Shown piece after piece: positions 36,701 through 51,700 of a DNA stretch of 64,000 bases. The stretch comes from Acanthopleura granulata (Eukaryota > Mollusca > Polyplacophora > Chitonida > Chitonidae). The DNA lies in assembly GCA_016165875.1 (NCBI GenBank), contig JABBOT010000004.1, positions 4,719,351 to 4,783,350 on the forward strand. The letters are read 5' to 3'. The position numbers and the translations under genes are program-made. Each line of letters opens with the position of its first letter. Position 1 is the first letter of the stretch. The notes under the pieces were generated by a model, which was not told the origin of the DNA, did no database searches, and saw only the letters and a program-made list of their open reading frames with translations.

Positions 36701-39700
36701 GAAAATGGCTGCCAACGGTAAGCTGTTAGATTCACTCAAATTTCTCACAGTTAATGTGAACACAAGACAGCTGGTTAAATAGCTTCATCAGTAGGGGTAG
36801 TAAATTAAGAGGGTAGTATTTGAGAAGGTTAATGACATAATATGGGCAATACAGGTGAGTTGAGTGCCACACTGTTGACTTTGAAATTTTACTGAGTTGA
36901 GGCAATACAGGAATTCTAAAATAACACTGATTCCATCTAGGTGGACTAGAGGAGAATACAGATTTGCACCTTGTCTGTCGGGTCCCTGAAAAAATTTTTA
37001 TTTTATTTTCTATATTCTCCCCCCCCCCCACCCCTGGGTACTATTAGGAGAAAAATATCCCATCCAGATAATGCCTGAGAGCCAATGAATTCACCTCCTC
37101 CTCCTTCTCCATTTTCCTCCTCTGCTCCTCTTCAAACTCCTGCTTTATCCTGGTCTGCTGCTCCTGGAGTCGGCGGTTCTCTCGCTCCTCCTCCTGTCTC
37201 AGCTTTTCACGCTCCTCCATCTCACGGCGACGCTTGTCCTCAATCTGACACACACATACAAGAAACAACCACGCTCTTATAAGATTCTCTGAAAACATAC
37301 TAAAATTTTTTCACATAATGAAATAATTTAACAAGAAGTACATGTTTCACTAATTTAAAGAAATAATCAAACACTGAGCAAATAAAACCTAATGGCTAGA
37401 CAGAATGGCTAGAAACTGTGTCCACCATTCCTTCTACATTACTCTACAGCACTGACAGATCTTAAAAATGCATCTAGTGCTCAATCATTCAGTAATGTCA
37501 CAGAACAATTTATTATTACTTATTTATTATTCACATCATATTAATAAGGCTTCAGTGTATTTCAGACCTGCTGACGAAGATCATCCTTGTACCTGTCACT
37601 GGCTGTCTTTTCCTCATAGGTCTGCCAACAACACCACCACAATAGAATTAGTAATCGATCTTCAACATATTAAGAAAACAATTTTCATTCTAGTCAACAG
37701 GTCTAAAATATAATCTGTATGTAGTGCCAGGCAAGGACATATCCTTCAATCACAAAAAATGAAAAACATACCTTCTTTGTAAACAATAACCAATCTGATT
37801 TTGGTCTTCGTGATTCTAATCTGAATGAGTTCCTTTGGTTTGTTTCTTTACCTCTCCAGATTCTGATCACAATTAACAGCTGTACTAAATAAAGGAAGTC
37901 AAAGGCTTATGCTTTTTCCTAAAACCTTGAAGACTCAGACTTATAACTCAATTCAATACTCATTATATTCAACATCATGAGAGGCAGGAATAAATGATAG
38001 CATCTTGCAGATTTTAATAGTTTCACCATACCTTAGGTACGCCAAATATGCCATGGCCACCTCTGGCATAAGTTGTCTCCCCTAGTTGGTGAGGGGGTGG
38101 TGACTTAGCGACTAGTCTAGGTGAGACAGGCTGGGGAGGCCCTCGAGGTGAATGTTTAGAAGGACTTCCGCTTTGCCCATTTATCCTCAGATGACGAAGA
38201 TCAGCTGTAAACAGTCAATTCATTAGGAAAATTACATGCATAAAGATTGCTGTTTATCTGTTTTTACATGTGTTTGTGGACAAAAAAGTCAATCTTGGAT
38301 TAAGCCTGTTAAAAGACACTAGTACATGCAGCTGAAAGAATTTATTCCCATGACATAGTTGGAGCTGCATGATTTTCTTAGAGCCAAGTTCATTCCCAAA
38401 CCAGCCAAGTACACTGACCTAAAGTCTGTCCCTCTGAGTCCTTAATGGGAGCCCCGCCACCACCTCTACCGAAAGGGTTGTAATTCTTGTTCTCTTCTTC
38501 CCATTTCTTGTCAAGTCTGAAAAACAAACAGTTCAGCAGTTGACAGCTTGAAAATCCATAGCCTCTTTACAATAATGAGACTCTCATGGCAGCGGACAGC
38601 AAGCACTGACAAAAACCAATTCTATTCATACTTAGCAATCATCAGCCTTGTTACCAAAATTTAAAGATCAAAATGCATTTTACATACACCTCTGTTCAGA
38701 TTTCTATTAAGGCTTTGAGCAAACTCTATAACACTATTACTTGTGAAATCTTTATTATTTAGACAGTTAATAAATTCAAAAAAGACAAAGAAGAAAATTT
38801 CTAAATCTTTTCTTCTTCAAGGTATTTAATCTGAAAAATATATTCAATAAAACCATAAATCTAACACATCATTTTTACCTTTCCTGTTCTTCTTTCTCTC
38901 TCTTCTTTTTCAACCTCTGTTCTTCAATCTGACAACAGTAACATTCGTCACATAAGGAACATCATTTCATCGAATGAACATGTTTTAAGTATCACTGTAA
39001 TGACTTATTTGTACTTTACAGCAAGTCTGAATAAAACTTAATTTAGTGTAGCCTTTCACACAAATAAAATATGTACACTATATATGTAACTCTTTCTCGA
39101 GCACCTGTTTCTGCAGTTCAGCCTGGTAAGATTGGGTGTCCATCTTCTGCTTTGTCCTAACAGGAACCGAATCCCCCACAGGAAAAGGGAGCACACTCCG
39201 GCGGCCTTCAACTTTTCTAGGGCTGTAACTATAAAATGTAACTAATTACTTCAGATGACAGGAGTTCCATGCAATTATTTGGTGTTTAACAGCGTACTTT
39301 GTATATTTTCAGAAAATTTCACTGTAAGACAGCAGAGTCCATTTGTAGGTGAAAGGAATCAGACTACTATGAGTGTACCACCCACTTAATGACAATACCT
39401 GATGATCATCTCCACATCTTCAGCAGAGACATTCACCTGCACAGTTGGCTCAAGGTGAATGCTATATTGGTGTGAGACAAGTAATCACTTGTATCAGACC
39501 CAACAACCTGCTGATAACTGATGTAGTTTAAATTGCAGCCAAGCTGACGGGATAGATGACCTTAACAAAAAAACTTACTTCGGCAATGACACCAACACCT
39601 ATTTCCACTGCACTCCCAATATACCTTTCCTTAACTTTCATGTTGAGTTCTCCAATGTCTTTACTGACCCTTAAGTTTTTCATCCTCTTAAACAGGAAGG

Positions 39701-42700
39701 TGACTTGAGGGTGAAGCAGAGATATCAGAAAATTATTCTATTTTTCACCCAGCATGTATATGCCTATCACCAAGTGTGAAGTACAAAATATTAACAGAGA
39801 AAGTTTAATATGATTTCCATAAAAGACAAACCTTGGTTCATCAAACTGAACCCTGGTAATAGTTGGTGCGACATCATGGGCAACAGATGGCATATCATCT
39901 ACAATGAACAAATAAGAATTCACTATTTAAAAGAAATGTACCATTCTTGATATCACATATTTAGAGGCTTGTTATCTTTTCATTACCAGCTTGATATAAT
40001 AAGCCTTGGACAGTCCATGAAGGAATTCACTTGAACATATTTACTGGTCTTATAACTGTTGTATATGACCTAGATTAAAAATACAAGTGATGACTAATTT
40101 TCTCAATATAGTTTGAGAAACTGGGAAACATTTCATGCACAGTTACCAAAATTAAAGATTGATTAAAGACAGTGATAAATCATATTGGGAAACACAGCAT
40201 GATTATTTAACTTTCTGTGTTATTAAAATCTCACTGTAATCAGTTAGATATAGAACATGTTTCCAGTTATATGGCTGAACACTAGGGTTGTTCAAATAAA
40301 ATGATCAATTATCAACAAAACTGCTTGTCTCAAGAGTGTTATGTTGATGGCAGGAACCCTTACTGTATGACTCCAGGGGATTCCTCATACCAGACAGATG
40401 GTAAGCTTCATTCACTGCTCCATAATCTGGAACCCCAGATAAATAGGCCCTGGAATGGATCAAAGGAAAATACGTGTGATATTTACATGATTGGTGCTTT
40501 AGGTCGTATTCAAAAATTATTTTAATTGTTTGGGCACAATTACTGGTTTACTGCTTGAAGAAATGCAATTTTACCTGAAGGAAACTACTGTTGCAACATG
40601 TACATGTAGCCACATCTGACATAAATCCACCAACAGATAAGAGCAACGTCAGTTAATTTGTTCATAGATAACTCTAGTTTTACACCTTACAGGATAATAT
40701 CCAGTTACCATGAGAGATGAGAGGTTTCCTTAATGGACAGGAGAAACCACTGTTCATCCCCAGGTGACTTTTGATTAATTCTAACTTACGAGTTTTCATA
40801 GCCAGGTGGCGGCTGTGTTCTGACTGGGTGTCTAGGCCTGTCGATCAGTCCTTCCCAGCCCCTGTCCAAGATACCTCCTCCACCACCACTGTACCCCAAA
40901 TCTGGTCGCCTCTCCAGTATAGCATCAGTTCTGGAGCTGAAATGTCACGATCAGTTATTATTTTCTTTTTTTTGTGGCAATAATTTTTTTTTATTTAATG
41001 AACAACCTCAGAAAATTTAAATTTACTGACGGGTTTAGCTCCTGCTGAGCGATTTTCCTCTTATATAAAAGCATTCTTTGGTGTGTAAAGGAGACTTGTG
41101 TGCTTTGAGTGAAAGTCGAGCCTTCAAGTAACTTTATTTAACACCACTTGAACAGCTTCACAAACACTATCGGCAGCTTACTACAATCTTCAGGATTCCC
41201 TGTCAAACCAACACCTTGTGTGTCATTTTTAACATTTATCAACACCATTTCAGAGATTTATCTTACTTTAGACAACACTTTATTATTTGAAGTTATGTTG
41301 CAATTATTCATCTGACAGGAGATATTTGACAAACCTGAGTGCATCCAATGCACTGAAGTATGGATTGATGTTGTTGCCAAGGTGTTGATAATCTATTCGA
41401 TGTGAGATAGGAGGTTCTTGATTGAGCGGCCTCTGAGTGTTCCCATTAATTAGACCCCTGTCTCGTAGGGGTTGGCCTTTTGGGGCCTCTCCCACAGGTA
41501 GTCCTCTCAAACGGTCCGGGTGCTTCTCTGGATCAACAAAGCCTGTGGCATTCACTCGCCAGTCTTGATTTTTTTCCCTGAATAATAAGTAAATGGTACT
41601 CAAGAATAGAAACTCACCTGGTCACCAAGTGGTCAGGATTTAAAGGATAAAAAGAAAAAAGAATGTACATGTTATTCATCAATGCATCGCCTAGGTAACA
41701 GAGTTTCTAAACGTGGCCAAATTGCAATCGCCTTCTGATGACCTTAGCACTCCTGCATGAATCCTTCTTAAAGTTACCAGCACGTAATACCTACAGTGCT
41801 GTTGCTTGGAAGTTACGTGCTCATAACATTAACAGGGTTTTTTTGCAAGATAGGTCCTGTTCAGATAAGTATATGAGAGTATACTTGTGCATCTGTATTG
41901 TCAATCACTAAGCAAATTAACAAATGATCTTCTACCATATCCTTGTTATCTACATGTAAAAGCAGCCCCAGAAGGAAACAGTCACAGTAGCTAACTTTAT
42001 CCTGTACTTACCACTTCTTGGCCTGTACGTGATCCTGCATCTGCTGTTCTAGCTCATGACGGTAGGCATCCTTCTTTCGTCGCTTGGCACTGGACGTTTC
42101 CTCATGGCCTGTCAGAAGGACAATACTGGTTGTGTAGAAATCTGTCACAGCATCTATCTGATCACCAATGATCCTAATGTCAACATGCCCATAGTCATTA
42201 AAAATGATTCAATACATCTTTGTCTATTCAATACTTCACACACCATGTTGCCCGTCACTGTTTCTGCAACTATCAGAATGATGGTGACAAGACTGTCCAC
42301 TATGTACTTATCATCAAGATATGTTTCTCTCCAAACATTTCATTACAGGGTGTCAATGTTTTATGGCATTAATCAACGTGTGTATAGTTCTGTGCTGAAT
42401 AATATTTTCATGTGGAGGTATTAGCAGAATTTGGTGGAGAGTTTAACCGTTGTGGTGTAACATGGAACACACACAACAGAGCTGGATCTGAACAGGTGTG
42501 CAATTGATCCAGGGCTATGAAACTAGCATAGGCCATTAGCTCTCTCGTCTTGCAAAGACCCTTTTATATGCCACACCATCAACATTTTCTCAATAAAGCA
42601 TACAAAGCCATTGTAATATATAATGAAAATGTCAATGTACAACTATTTCTGTGCATGTCAATCTGAAATTATCCATGTTCCCACCCAGTCATAAATTTAC

Positions 42701-45700
42701 AACAGTTCATCAAGCAACAAAGGAGGGTTCATATTCTATTGTTGTATTGCCACATTCAACACCCATGTCACAGACACTGGGACAATATTCACCTGACCAG
42801 TCCCCTTATTCAGGCACTGAACCCTGAATAATTGGCTGTTAATTACTAGTGTCAATGTAGTGGACTCCAGGAGGAAATATAGAAATTAATTTTTAAAAAA
42901 AATTTTTATACTTCAAAATATGTAGGCACAAATAAGAATTATACTTGGAACTACCTTTATGTATTTTTTCTTTTTCAAGAATTTTTTTCACTAAATTTCA
43001 TGCAATTAAATATTTGATCTCCGCAGTGGGATTTTAGGATAGAATTTGTGTTACTGAAGGTCAAGTGATTCTTGCCAATTTGCTAGAGACAATGTTTGTA
43101 ATTCTTGATCAGATCAAGTCTGAATATCTTTAAAATCTGTTGAAAAATATTCTGATTTCAGATACAGTTTTCTTTGGCGTATCACTGATGCTCAATTCTC
43201 TCTCTCTTTTTATATTATGTGTTCTTGTACACTTTAACAGGCGTATGCGTGCATGTGATATGTGAGGATCACTAACATGGGCTCTAATCACTACACATTT
43301 GCAGAACTAGGTACTTCCATCATCATGCATGAAGTGAATATTACATGAACAGATTACTGATCACCACTGACATATAAAAATGAGACAGTGACTAGAATGT
43401 ACAACAGAGAAAGCACTGATCATCCTGACCTAAGAGAAAGAATGTCACATTCAATCCTGTAATTCATATCAATTTGTGCGCGCAAGACATGCATACGATA
43501 AAACAAATGAAAAAAATATTTCTGGAAAATTGCAGCCACCCTTTGGTATGGTCAATTAACCATTATGCAAAGAGAAGTAAATAACTCATACCGGACTAAC
43601 ACATAACACTTTCCTGATTCTCCATCAAGATCAGGCATATATAGCCAGGCCACACATTACAATCAGATAACGACATCTAGCTAAAGACCGTTTAAGTGCT
43701 TCAAAACCACACGAAAAAGGTGTTGCTTACAGTCATGCAACACAAACTAACTATGGTTCTTGACTTTTTTTCATCATAAATTATTTAAATGATAGATAAA
43801 ATAGGTCAAGCAACCTACAACAGTGTCAGTGACACAAGTGTCCAGAGCTGAAATCAGAACACTGTCACTTAAATTACTTTGCACATATATATCTGCACTA
43901 GCATTCTAACAATTAAATAAATATTTTGTAATCCAAGTACCATCTTTTCCCTGCTTACTCAAGAGAAGTACAATGCATTATGGAATTGAATGAAATGCAA
44001 TTGTAAAACAATAAAGATGTACAAATATGTTATACAATATGTAAAGGTTCACCACCACCCCACTTCCTTTAAATAAAATGGTGCAGTGCTGGGGAAACTT
44101 TTTTCAGTAAAACTTGAAATAAGTGGGGCATATAACAGTCATAAGGGGTACACATATATTCATATCAATACAGTAATGTCCACAACTGACACCAAGCGCA
44201 CTGAACACGATGGTGTAAATACAAAAACAGGTGAGGATGTACATCATAAGGCATGCAAACAATGAATTGAAACCTACCAACTTTCTTCGGATCTGCAAAA
44301 TTTAGGAATATATAATAACAAGTACTTCATGACCACATGTGTGCAGGTTTTCATTAAGCTTCAGTCATTTTCACAATATAACAAATAAGCCTTTCTTTCT
44401 CCTCTTGGTATAAAGGAGAAGAAAACATTAAAATGATGCCAAAATCAGATAAAAGTGCATGAAATTTATTTGCAGATATAGTCTGTAATATCTACTTTGG
44501 TTTTCTCTTTCAGGAGAGAAGTATATTTAAAAATATTTTTGTATGGGGTCATCTCTTGGTATATATTCTCTTTGCGCACTAATGTTAGAAATGACGTTAT
44601 TACATACCTTTAATAAATATATTTGCACTAGAATTTGGTCTTACAAATGTGTTCATCTGGATGCTGATCATATTTACATTTTTAACATATTAATAAATAT
44701 TACCATAATTCAGGTTAAATTTTTGCATATGTTTAAATATAAACAACTAAATTCAAATACATTTATTAGACATGCATCACATCCTTCTTTAAAACATTAA
44801 AATGCAATATATACCAAGAGATGGTCCCAAATAACCACCATACAAAAATATTTTCATATACTCTTTTCTCCTGAAAGTCAAAATAAATATTACACACTAT
44901 ATCTACAAATAACTTTTCATGCTCCATCTGATTTTGGCATTGTATTTATGTTTCCTTCTCCTTCAACTGGGAAGTCTTAGGTTATCCTCAAAAGTTTCAA
45001 ACATTTTAAGGTTTCCATATATATACTTACATGACCCTCTAAAACATAGTTAGAACACCTTTTGTAATATATATGTGCATGAAGAGCAAACAATGACATA
45101 TCTTCAGTATAAATCAATAAAAGTTCTCATTGAAAGAAGCTCATATCTTCTTTTCCTGGGGTAACCAATTTTTTTACACTGAAGTTCCACCTGCTCCAAG
45201 CCTATCAGATGACCCTTCTTTAAATGAAACAGAATCTTAGAACCAGTAAGAATTGCCATCCACAATAGAGGAGCTTTGAAGTCAAAATAAATTCCAAAAT
45301 TACGGCTGCCTAAAATTTCATTCCAGAATTACAGTGGGTGGGAGTGGAAATTGTTCTTCCTTCAGATTTCTCAAGCAGCAAGTCAGTATGTACATATCTT
45401 ACAGATATACATGTATGATTCAACTTCAGTGAGGGTGAATTTCACCACTGCTACATTGGCTGGTTATAACAGCTTACCTATCAACAATGTAGCCTGTGGT
45501 CGGTCCACTGGATCCGGCCTGGGGCGTCTGGGAGAGTTCTGAGCTTGATTCTGCTGCTGCTGCCTCAGTGGGGCCTATTAACACAAGGGTGTAATGCCAA
45601 TATTGCTGAATCTGAAACAATCACTACACCTTCACTGCCTTTTGAAACATTATGCTGTTAAACTTTTTTATTTCCTTTATAGGTGTTTAATACCTTACTC

Positions 45701-48700
45701 AAGAATTTTTCACAAATATGTATGTCACCTGTGAACGAAATAAACCGTTGACCATAATAAGGTGTTTGAAATACCTCCTGACTTAAAGCTGTAGTTGAAT
45801 TACCTAGCTCTGTTGCGTTTCAACTAACTGAGCTATGAAGATTAACAAGCCATTTCAGGACAATATTTGTAGATTTCAAGCCAAGGGCAATGGTCAACAT
45901 GTCAAGCTTTTCACCTAAAATCTTATGACAGCAGAGTGACATCCCTATGGAGATTGTCAGTGCTGTTTCCAGCTCAGAAACAACAGCCTACTATTACTTC
46001 TTTAACTGTTTCAGATATTAATAATTATGTTATTCTTAGTCATTTCAGATTAACAAGCATACTTAAAATGTTATTTTTCGCAAATGGTACTTGAATCATT
46101 CTGTTTAAAAAAATCCACCACATACATGTATGTGGATATTATTACTGCTATACTTTGCCTAAATTGCTTTTACGAAAACATGTATTTCAAAATTGAAGTT
46201 CCACATACATATATGTACCGACAAGGAAACAGGAAGCTGGGTCAGCAAACTTACAAAATCCCATCATACATTTACAATACTGTACTGACATACATGTACA
46301 AACATGCCACTTGACACAGAACTTGTACACAAGAAAAATAAAGAGAAAATCGTGCACTGCTCTGGGAAATTAGATCTACACAGAAAATAAACATACTATT
46401 AATATGCCAGCTATTTGGACTTTATTATTACACCCATACTAGATACACACATACAGATGTGCATTTGGGACCAGATATGCAGACTTGATGTGCAAATGGC
46501 AAAAGATAAAGAGAAGTAATGTGCAAATGGTAGCCAGAAAAGTCTGCATTTAGATAATTCACAAAACTCATTTTCCATAGAAATACAAAAAAACATTAAT
46601 TTACTAGTCAGTACTACAATTCTCCAGTTACAATGTTTTTTTTACCACGTTTGATTTTTGAAAGAACATAATTCAATACTTAATTATCTGACTAGAGTTA
46701 ACTGCTAGAAAGTAGGATTCATTTACAAATAACTTTGCTTAGGACATCCAAAATGAGAGATTTATTTACTGATCTGATAGCTGTTTAAAGTAATACTCAA
46801 GGATTTTTCACACATTCTTTTGGCAAGTTACTGAAAATCAGCTAGATATGCACACCATACTGGTGGTATTAGATGAACTGAACAAAAACATACACGAGCA
46901 TCATCGCCCCTTGTTATCAGCAAGGTCCCACAAGTGGCAAAAAATTGGATAATCTACAAATACCTTGCTTTAAGGTCGGTCTTGATATTTTGATATTTCA
47001 TCAAAGTGATTTAACTCTACATATTTATGTAAGTATTGCTGCACTCAAGATATTTTCACATATATGGTGATGGTCAGTATTATGACTAGAGGAAACCAAA
47101 GTGCATGGGGAATACCAACACCACTGTGGAAAGTTACTAATAAACTCAACATTAACACACTCATTTCACTGTACATGAGAAGTGTTCTTAACTTAGCATC
47201 ACAAACATGAATAAAACTAACTGACTAATGATCAAGAAAATACAAATGTGTGCAATTCAATGTGGGAAGGAAATCTAGCTACATGCTCTACAAGCAGGTG
47301 TGCTGCTGGATTACCTCCCCTGCCTTACCTCTGCCTCTGTTTCTGAGTCATCAGCAGCCTTCACAAGGCTGTCCCTCATGTTATTTAACTACGATAGCAC
47401 AGAAAAACAGTTCTAAAGCAATATAACTAAAGGTAAGGCTTGTGTTCATAGCAGATATTTCTTTCTTTACGCATTGAAAAAAAAAGGTGCTTTCTTTGCT
47501 TGAAATCCTAAGTTGTCATAACATCTAACCTAACCATTATCCTGTATCACAACATGATGACTTAATTATTTTAATTACAAAAAAGCTAACACAGGAATTG
47601 TAGCTGGTTTCAATCAAGCTTGTTTATATAATGGGATAGAAGAATATCTACACACCACTCTCAGTAAATGAGACAGACAGCAAAATTATTCAAAATATTT
47701 TCCCTGTCATACAATAAGTGTATTATCCACTGAAATATGGTACACTGGTACACATGTGCACACAGGACTTACTGCATTATACAGGTCATTTTTCATTTGC
47801 TGAGGCCTTAGCCAATCATCATCTTCCAGCAGACTTTTATCCCGATTTGTTCTTGAAGGCTGCAATATGGCAATAAATATGTTCACTGATATATGTCAGA
47901 CATGTTGCTGAGGTTTGTACACTTGCAACATCGATGTCTACAAATATGCTTGAGAAAAGCAGAACTTTCCTTCTTTTGTTCACACACTGAAAGGCCATGC
48001 CAGACTGGTAATTAATGTATGGCTACTATCAATTATGGAATATAACAGTGATCACAAGAACAAAAAAACCATTAAGTACTTCACTAAGTATCAGTGTAAT
48101 GGGCAACAGCAGGTACATCTAAGCCACTTACATCAGCTCCGTACAAATCTATGTCTCTACTTGTCAGTTTGGGTTTAGGTCTGGTCAACTCTGGGTCATC
48201 ATAGCGCCTGTTTTTGTAGGAAAAATACAAAAAAAAATAGAACACCTCAAAAAAAAGTGTATGACAGTGAGAGCTTTGTCAACACCATCAGATAACATTC
48301 TTTTTAACACCACTGTACTAAATGTTTAGAGCATTATTTAAATGTTTAAGTTTTAAATTTTTGGTTCAATATTCAACTGAAAATGACACAAAGGTCACTA
48401 AGTCAGATATGATTTTTGATTGAATAGACCAAAGAAAACCCATCCACAGCAAGTCCCATAACCCAGGATTTCACAATGGCTGAAACCTCCAGGTCATCAA
48501 CATAGTTTGGTAAAGTAACAAGTATTACAGATTGGCTCATACCTGTATCATGTATGAACATATTGGTGATTCCATTTCAATATGGAAAAAGACCATATGT
48601 TTCACTTCAGTAATCTAATCTGTTCACAGTACATGTCCATGTATATACAAATACATGTACATGTGCTTCCAACTCGAACTAAAACACACACACACACACA

Positions 48701-51700
48701 TTTAACTGTCCAAAAAAATAAAAGTAATAATAATCAAACAAAAAAAACCATCTCACAAACAATAGCTTGAATGAAATAAAACTAACTAATTCATTGCCAA
48801 CTTAACTGTTCATGTCTTTATTTGTCAAAACCAAATGCTCAAGTGCATCCAAGACAGAATATGACTAACTGTAATATCATTTAATATAAATTAACTCTCA
48901 TAGAATCTGAAAAAATTACATCAAAGAAAAACTGCATGAAATGAGTATTAATACCATTTTAAAATCATTATGAAAATGACCAGGAATCTGTGTTATCAAC
49001 CAATCTCAAATAATTTAATATGATGAAAACAAGACAACAGTATTTTGGATGAAAATCTATGATAATCTCCTGTTTCTAAATACTTCAAAACAGTTTATGC
49101 CAATCAAAAGAAAAACAGCTGACTTCCTCCCATAGTGGCAGCATTGTGAGCAGACTGGGCTTGACTGTTACTTCTTTCCTTCTTGTCTACACAGTGCAGA
49201 TCAAAGATACACAAAGAACCATCTTTGGTCTGAATCAAGTTTTAACCACTCTCAGTCTTCTGTCCATTGGGTCAGAAATTTTTTGCTGTTGACAGCCAGG
49301 GAAATTGCAGTATCAATTCTAACTGTTTGGGCATGAGCTGTGAACCATGATTTACCCCTGTAATGAACATAAAAATTCTATCATAAATGACTTAATGTTA
49401 ATTTTTTTTCTTTGGAATTTACTTTTTGACAGCTAAATGAAGACATATTTGATTTACTTGTACACTGACTTAAAATTAAAAAACAACTCTGGATAGTGAA
49501 AAGCTGCTTTTCAAATGAACTGACAACAAATCCTCCACCACTTGATCAAAGCTTGATAAACAGCAGTCAAGTTTACAATTTTGCTGGGTCATGTGGTTGA
49601 GGATATGATGTCGGTTTCATTAAAAAGCTGATTTTAACAAGGAACATCTGAATACATGGGTCAAAGACAAACAAAGGCAGCACCATAAACCTTAACACTT
49701 CCAATTATACCTGTGCTGCTGTTGATCAGGGATCATGCATTCAAGACATGTAAATTGAAATTTAAAATTCTAATACCTGTGGTTGTTTCAGTTGGCAACG
49801 CTTCTCTTGCATGTTCATTCTGCTCAGGACAGCTTCCATGCAAACCTATATTGTTGCTTCCAAGACGGATGTGAGCATCCCACCCCCATGGCTATGACAC
49901 AGGACAACAATAAAGCCACGTTCAGCTGTTCAACATGGCAATGACCCCAGAGGTTAAAGGCCACCTGCACTCTTTCTGATTTTGCTGCATTCCACACCCG
50001 CGGGCACAAAGGGAACGAAGCTAAAATCTATTATAAACCCTACAATTGACTTTACAATCGGTTGTAAAAGTAAGTTATACCACTTACACAAAGGAAATGT
50101 AAGATAACTTCTTGTACTTACAATCGTGATCATAGGCCAAATTTGACCTGTACTTAAATGTGGTCTGTGCAAATGGACAATGCATATGTTAACTTTTTCA
50201 TGCCTTCATTTTAAAAAGAGTTCTACATCTCATGATTCAGCAACTAACAACAACAAAATGTGAAGTACTTCTCCCAACACCTTTTTGAGACAATTAAACT
50301 ACACACCGATTCAAAAATTACCAGCTAGCAGTCTACCAGAGGCAAGTGTTAATAGTGTATTTTAATTCAATGTTGGGAGATTGTAAATATTTACAACTGG
50401 AATCATGCAAATTGTAAACTTTGATAATAAGTTGCCACGATAGCAGGTTACAATCACTTTGTGTAAGGTGTAAACTGTAAGTGAGTTATGCTTGTGATCA
50501 TGGTGATTTATAATCAACTTGGCGTCACGATCCCTTTGTGCAAGCTGCCCCAGAGCTACAAAGTGACTTTTGAAACATTGCTCAAGGGGTTCTGTAGCTG
50601 AAGCTCATCAGAAATCCATAAGCAACTGTGTGAGTGCAGAAAAAAATATTATCCTGTTGGATCGACATCAAATGGTTTGAAAAACACTTAAGTTCAAAAA
50701 TTCAATAAAATAATTAGGCCAAAAGAATTTTAATTAGAGAGTGTCAATACGTAGACCTAGGTCAATAATAATATGTGTCTTTTGGAGTGTGCAAGCCAAT
50801 CAATCCTGAAAACAAAAACCCAACCAACCAAACATTTTCAGCATTACAGAGTAATCAAACCATGGAACCAATCACAACTGTTGCTTTGATTCACAAATGA
50901 CTGATTGAGATGACGTGCTGATAGTAGGACTTCCTTTAAATCTGCCATAAATACACAGACTGATGACATTCTCTTTTTCTTTAAATCTGATCTAAGTGGC
51001 CAATTTATAGTTGGCAACAGAATGGCTAGGATAAAATTCAGTGCAATTTCAAGATGTGGTCTGAGTATCGGTTAAAACAAAGATGGCCGACAAAAGAGTC
51101 GATTCTGAACAGCAGAGGATATGTCTAACTAGCAAAGGTACTTTTCCAGGATTAAGATGTCAAAATTAGGACTAACACTTATAGTGGGATGCAGTATATA
51201 TCTGTGTCTTCACATTTGCATCAAGTCAACTCAGGCAGCAGCTATATACTGTTCTATTCTAGACAATGATATTTACAAAATGGCTTAATGGATAAGTGTA
51301 CCTCTAAGCCAAGGAAAAAGATGGTGTATTCAGAGTTGTTTTAAAGAGAGAAGATAGCCTTTGATGAGGATCTACAGGGCTTCCATATCAACTATGCTCA
51401 GCTAGACTGTGCTAGATGAAATGATCTCTTCATCATATTACATGTGAAATTAACGCTCCAATCCTTAATGTAATTTCCTGGCCGTGTCTTTTTAAACATT
51501 TTGAGAACTGAAACTGTCCATACTGACCTGTAACGGTTCTCCTCTTGCTGTTTCTTCTGTAATATCTCCTCATATGTGGGGGTGGCCCAGCCCTTTCTGG
51601 GGGCTGAGGGAGGCTCTTCCTGAAGCCAGCTTCTGTCGTCATCCAGACCAAGACCAGTCTACAACATACACAACATTACATACATTGACTTATGTGCATC

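Noticed and set aside
37085..37282. 65-codon Pro/Ser-rich open frame on the plus strand
   Set aside because: It is the antisense of the Glu/Arg/Lys coiled-coil exon of CSPP1; purine-rich exons are open on the opposite strand by chance.
40575..40616. Phase-correct 41-nt exon candidate between two CSPP1 exons
   Set aside because: It has an acceptor and a donor and the right length, but a TAG stop appears in the required frame, and it contains the common ACATGTACATGT repeat.
41304..41603. CSPP1 exon taken as an independent intronless gene
   Set aside because: The frame is bounded by splice sites at 41577 and 41335 and carries the DPEKHPDRL motif of CSPP1, so it is an exon and not a gene.
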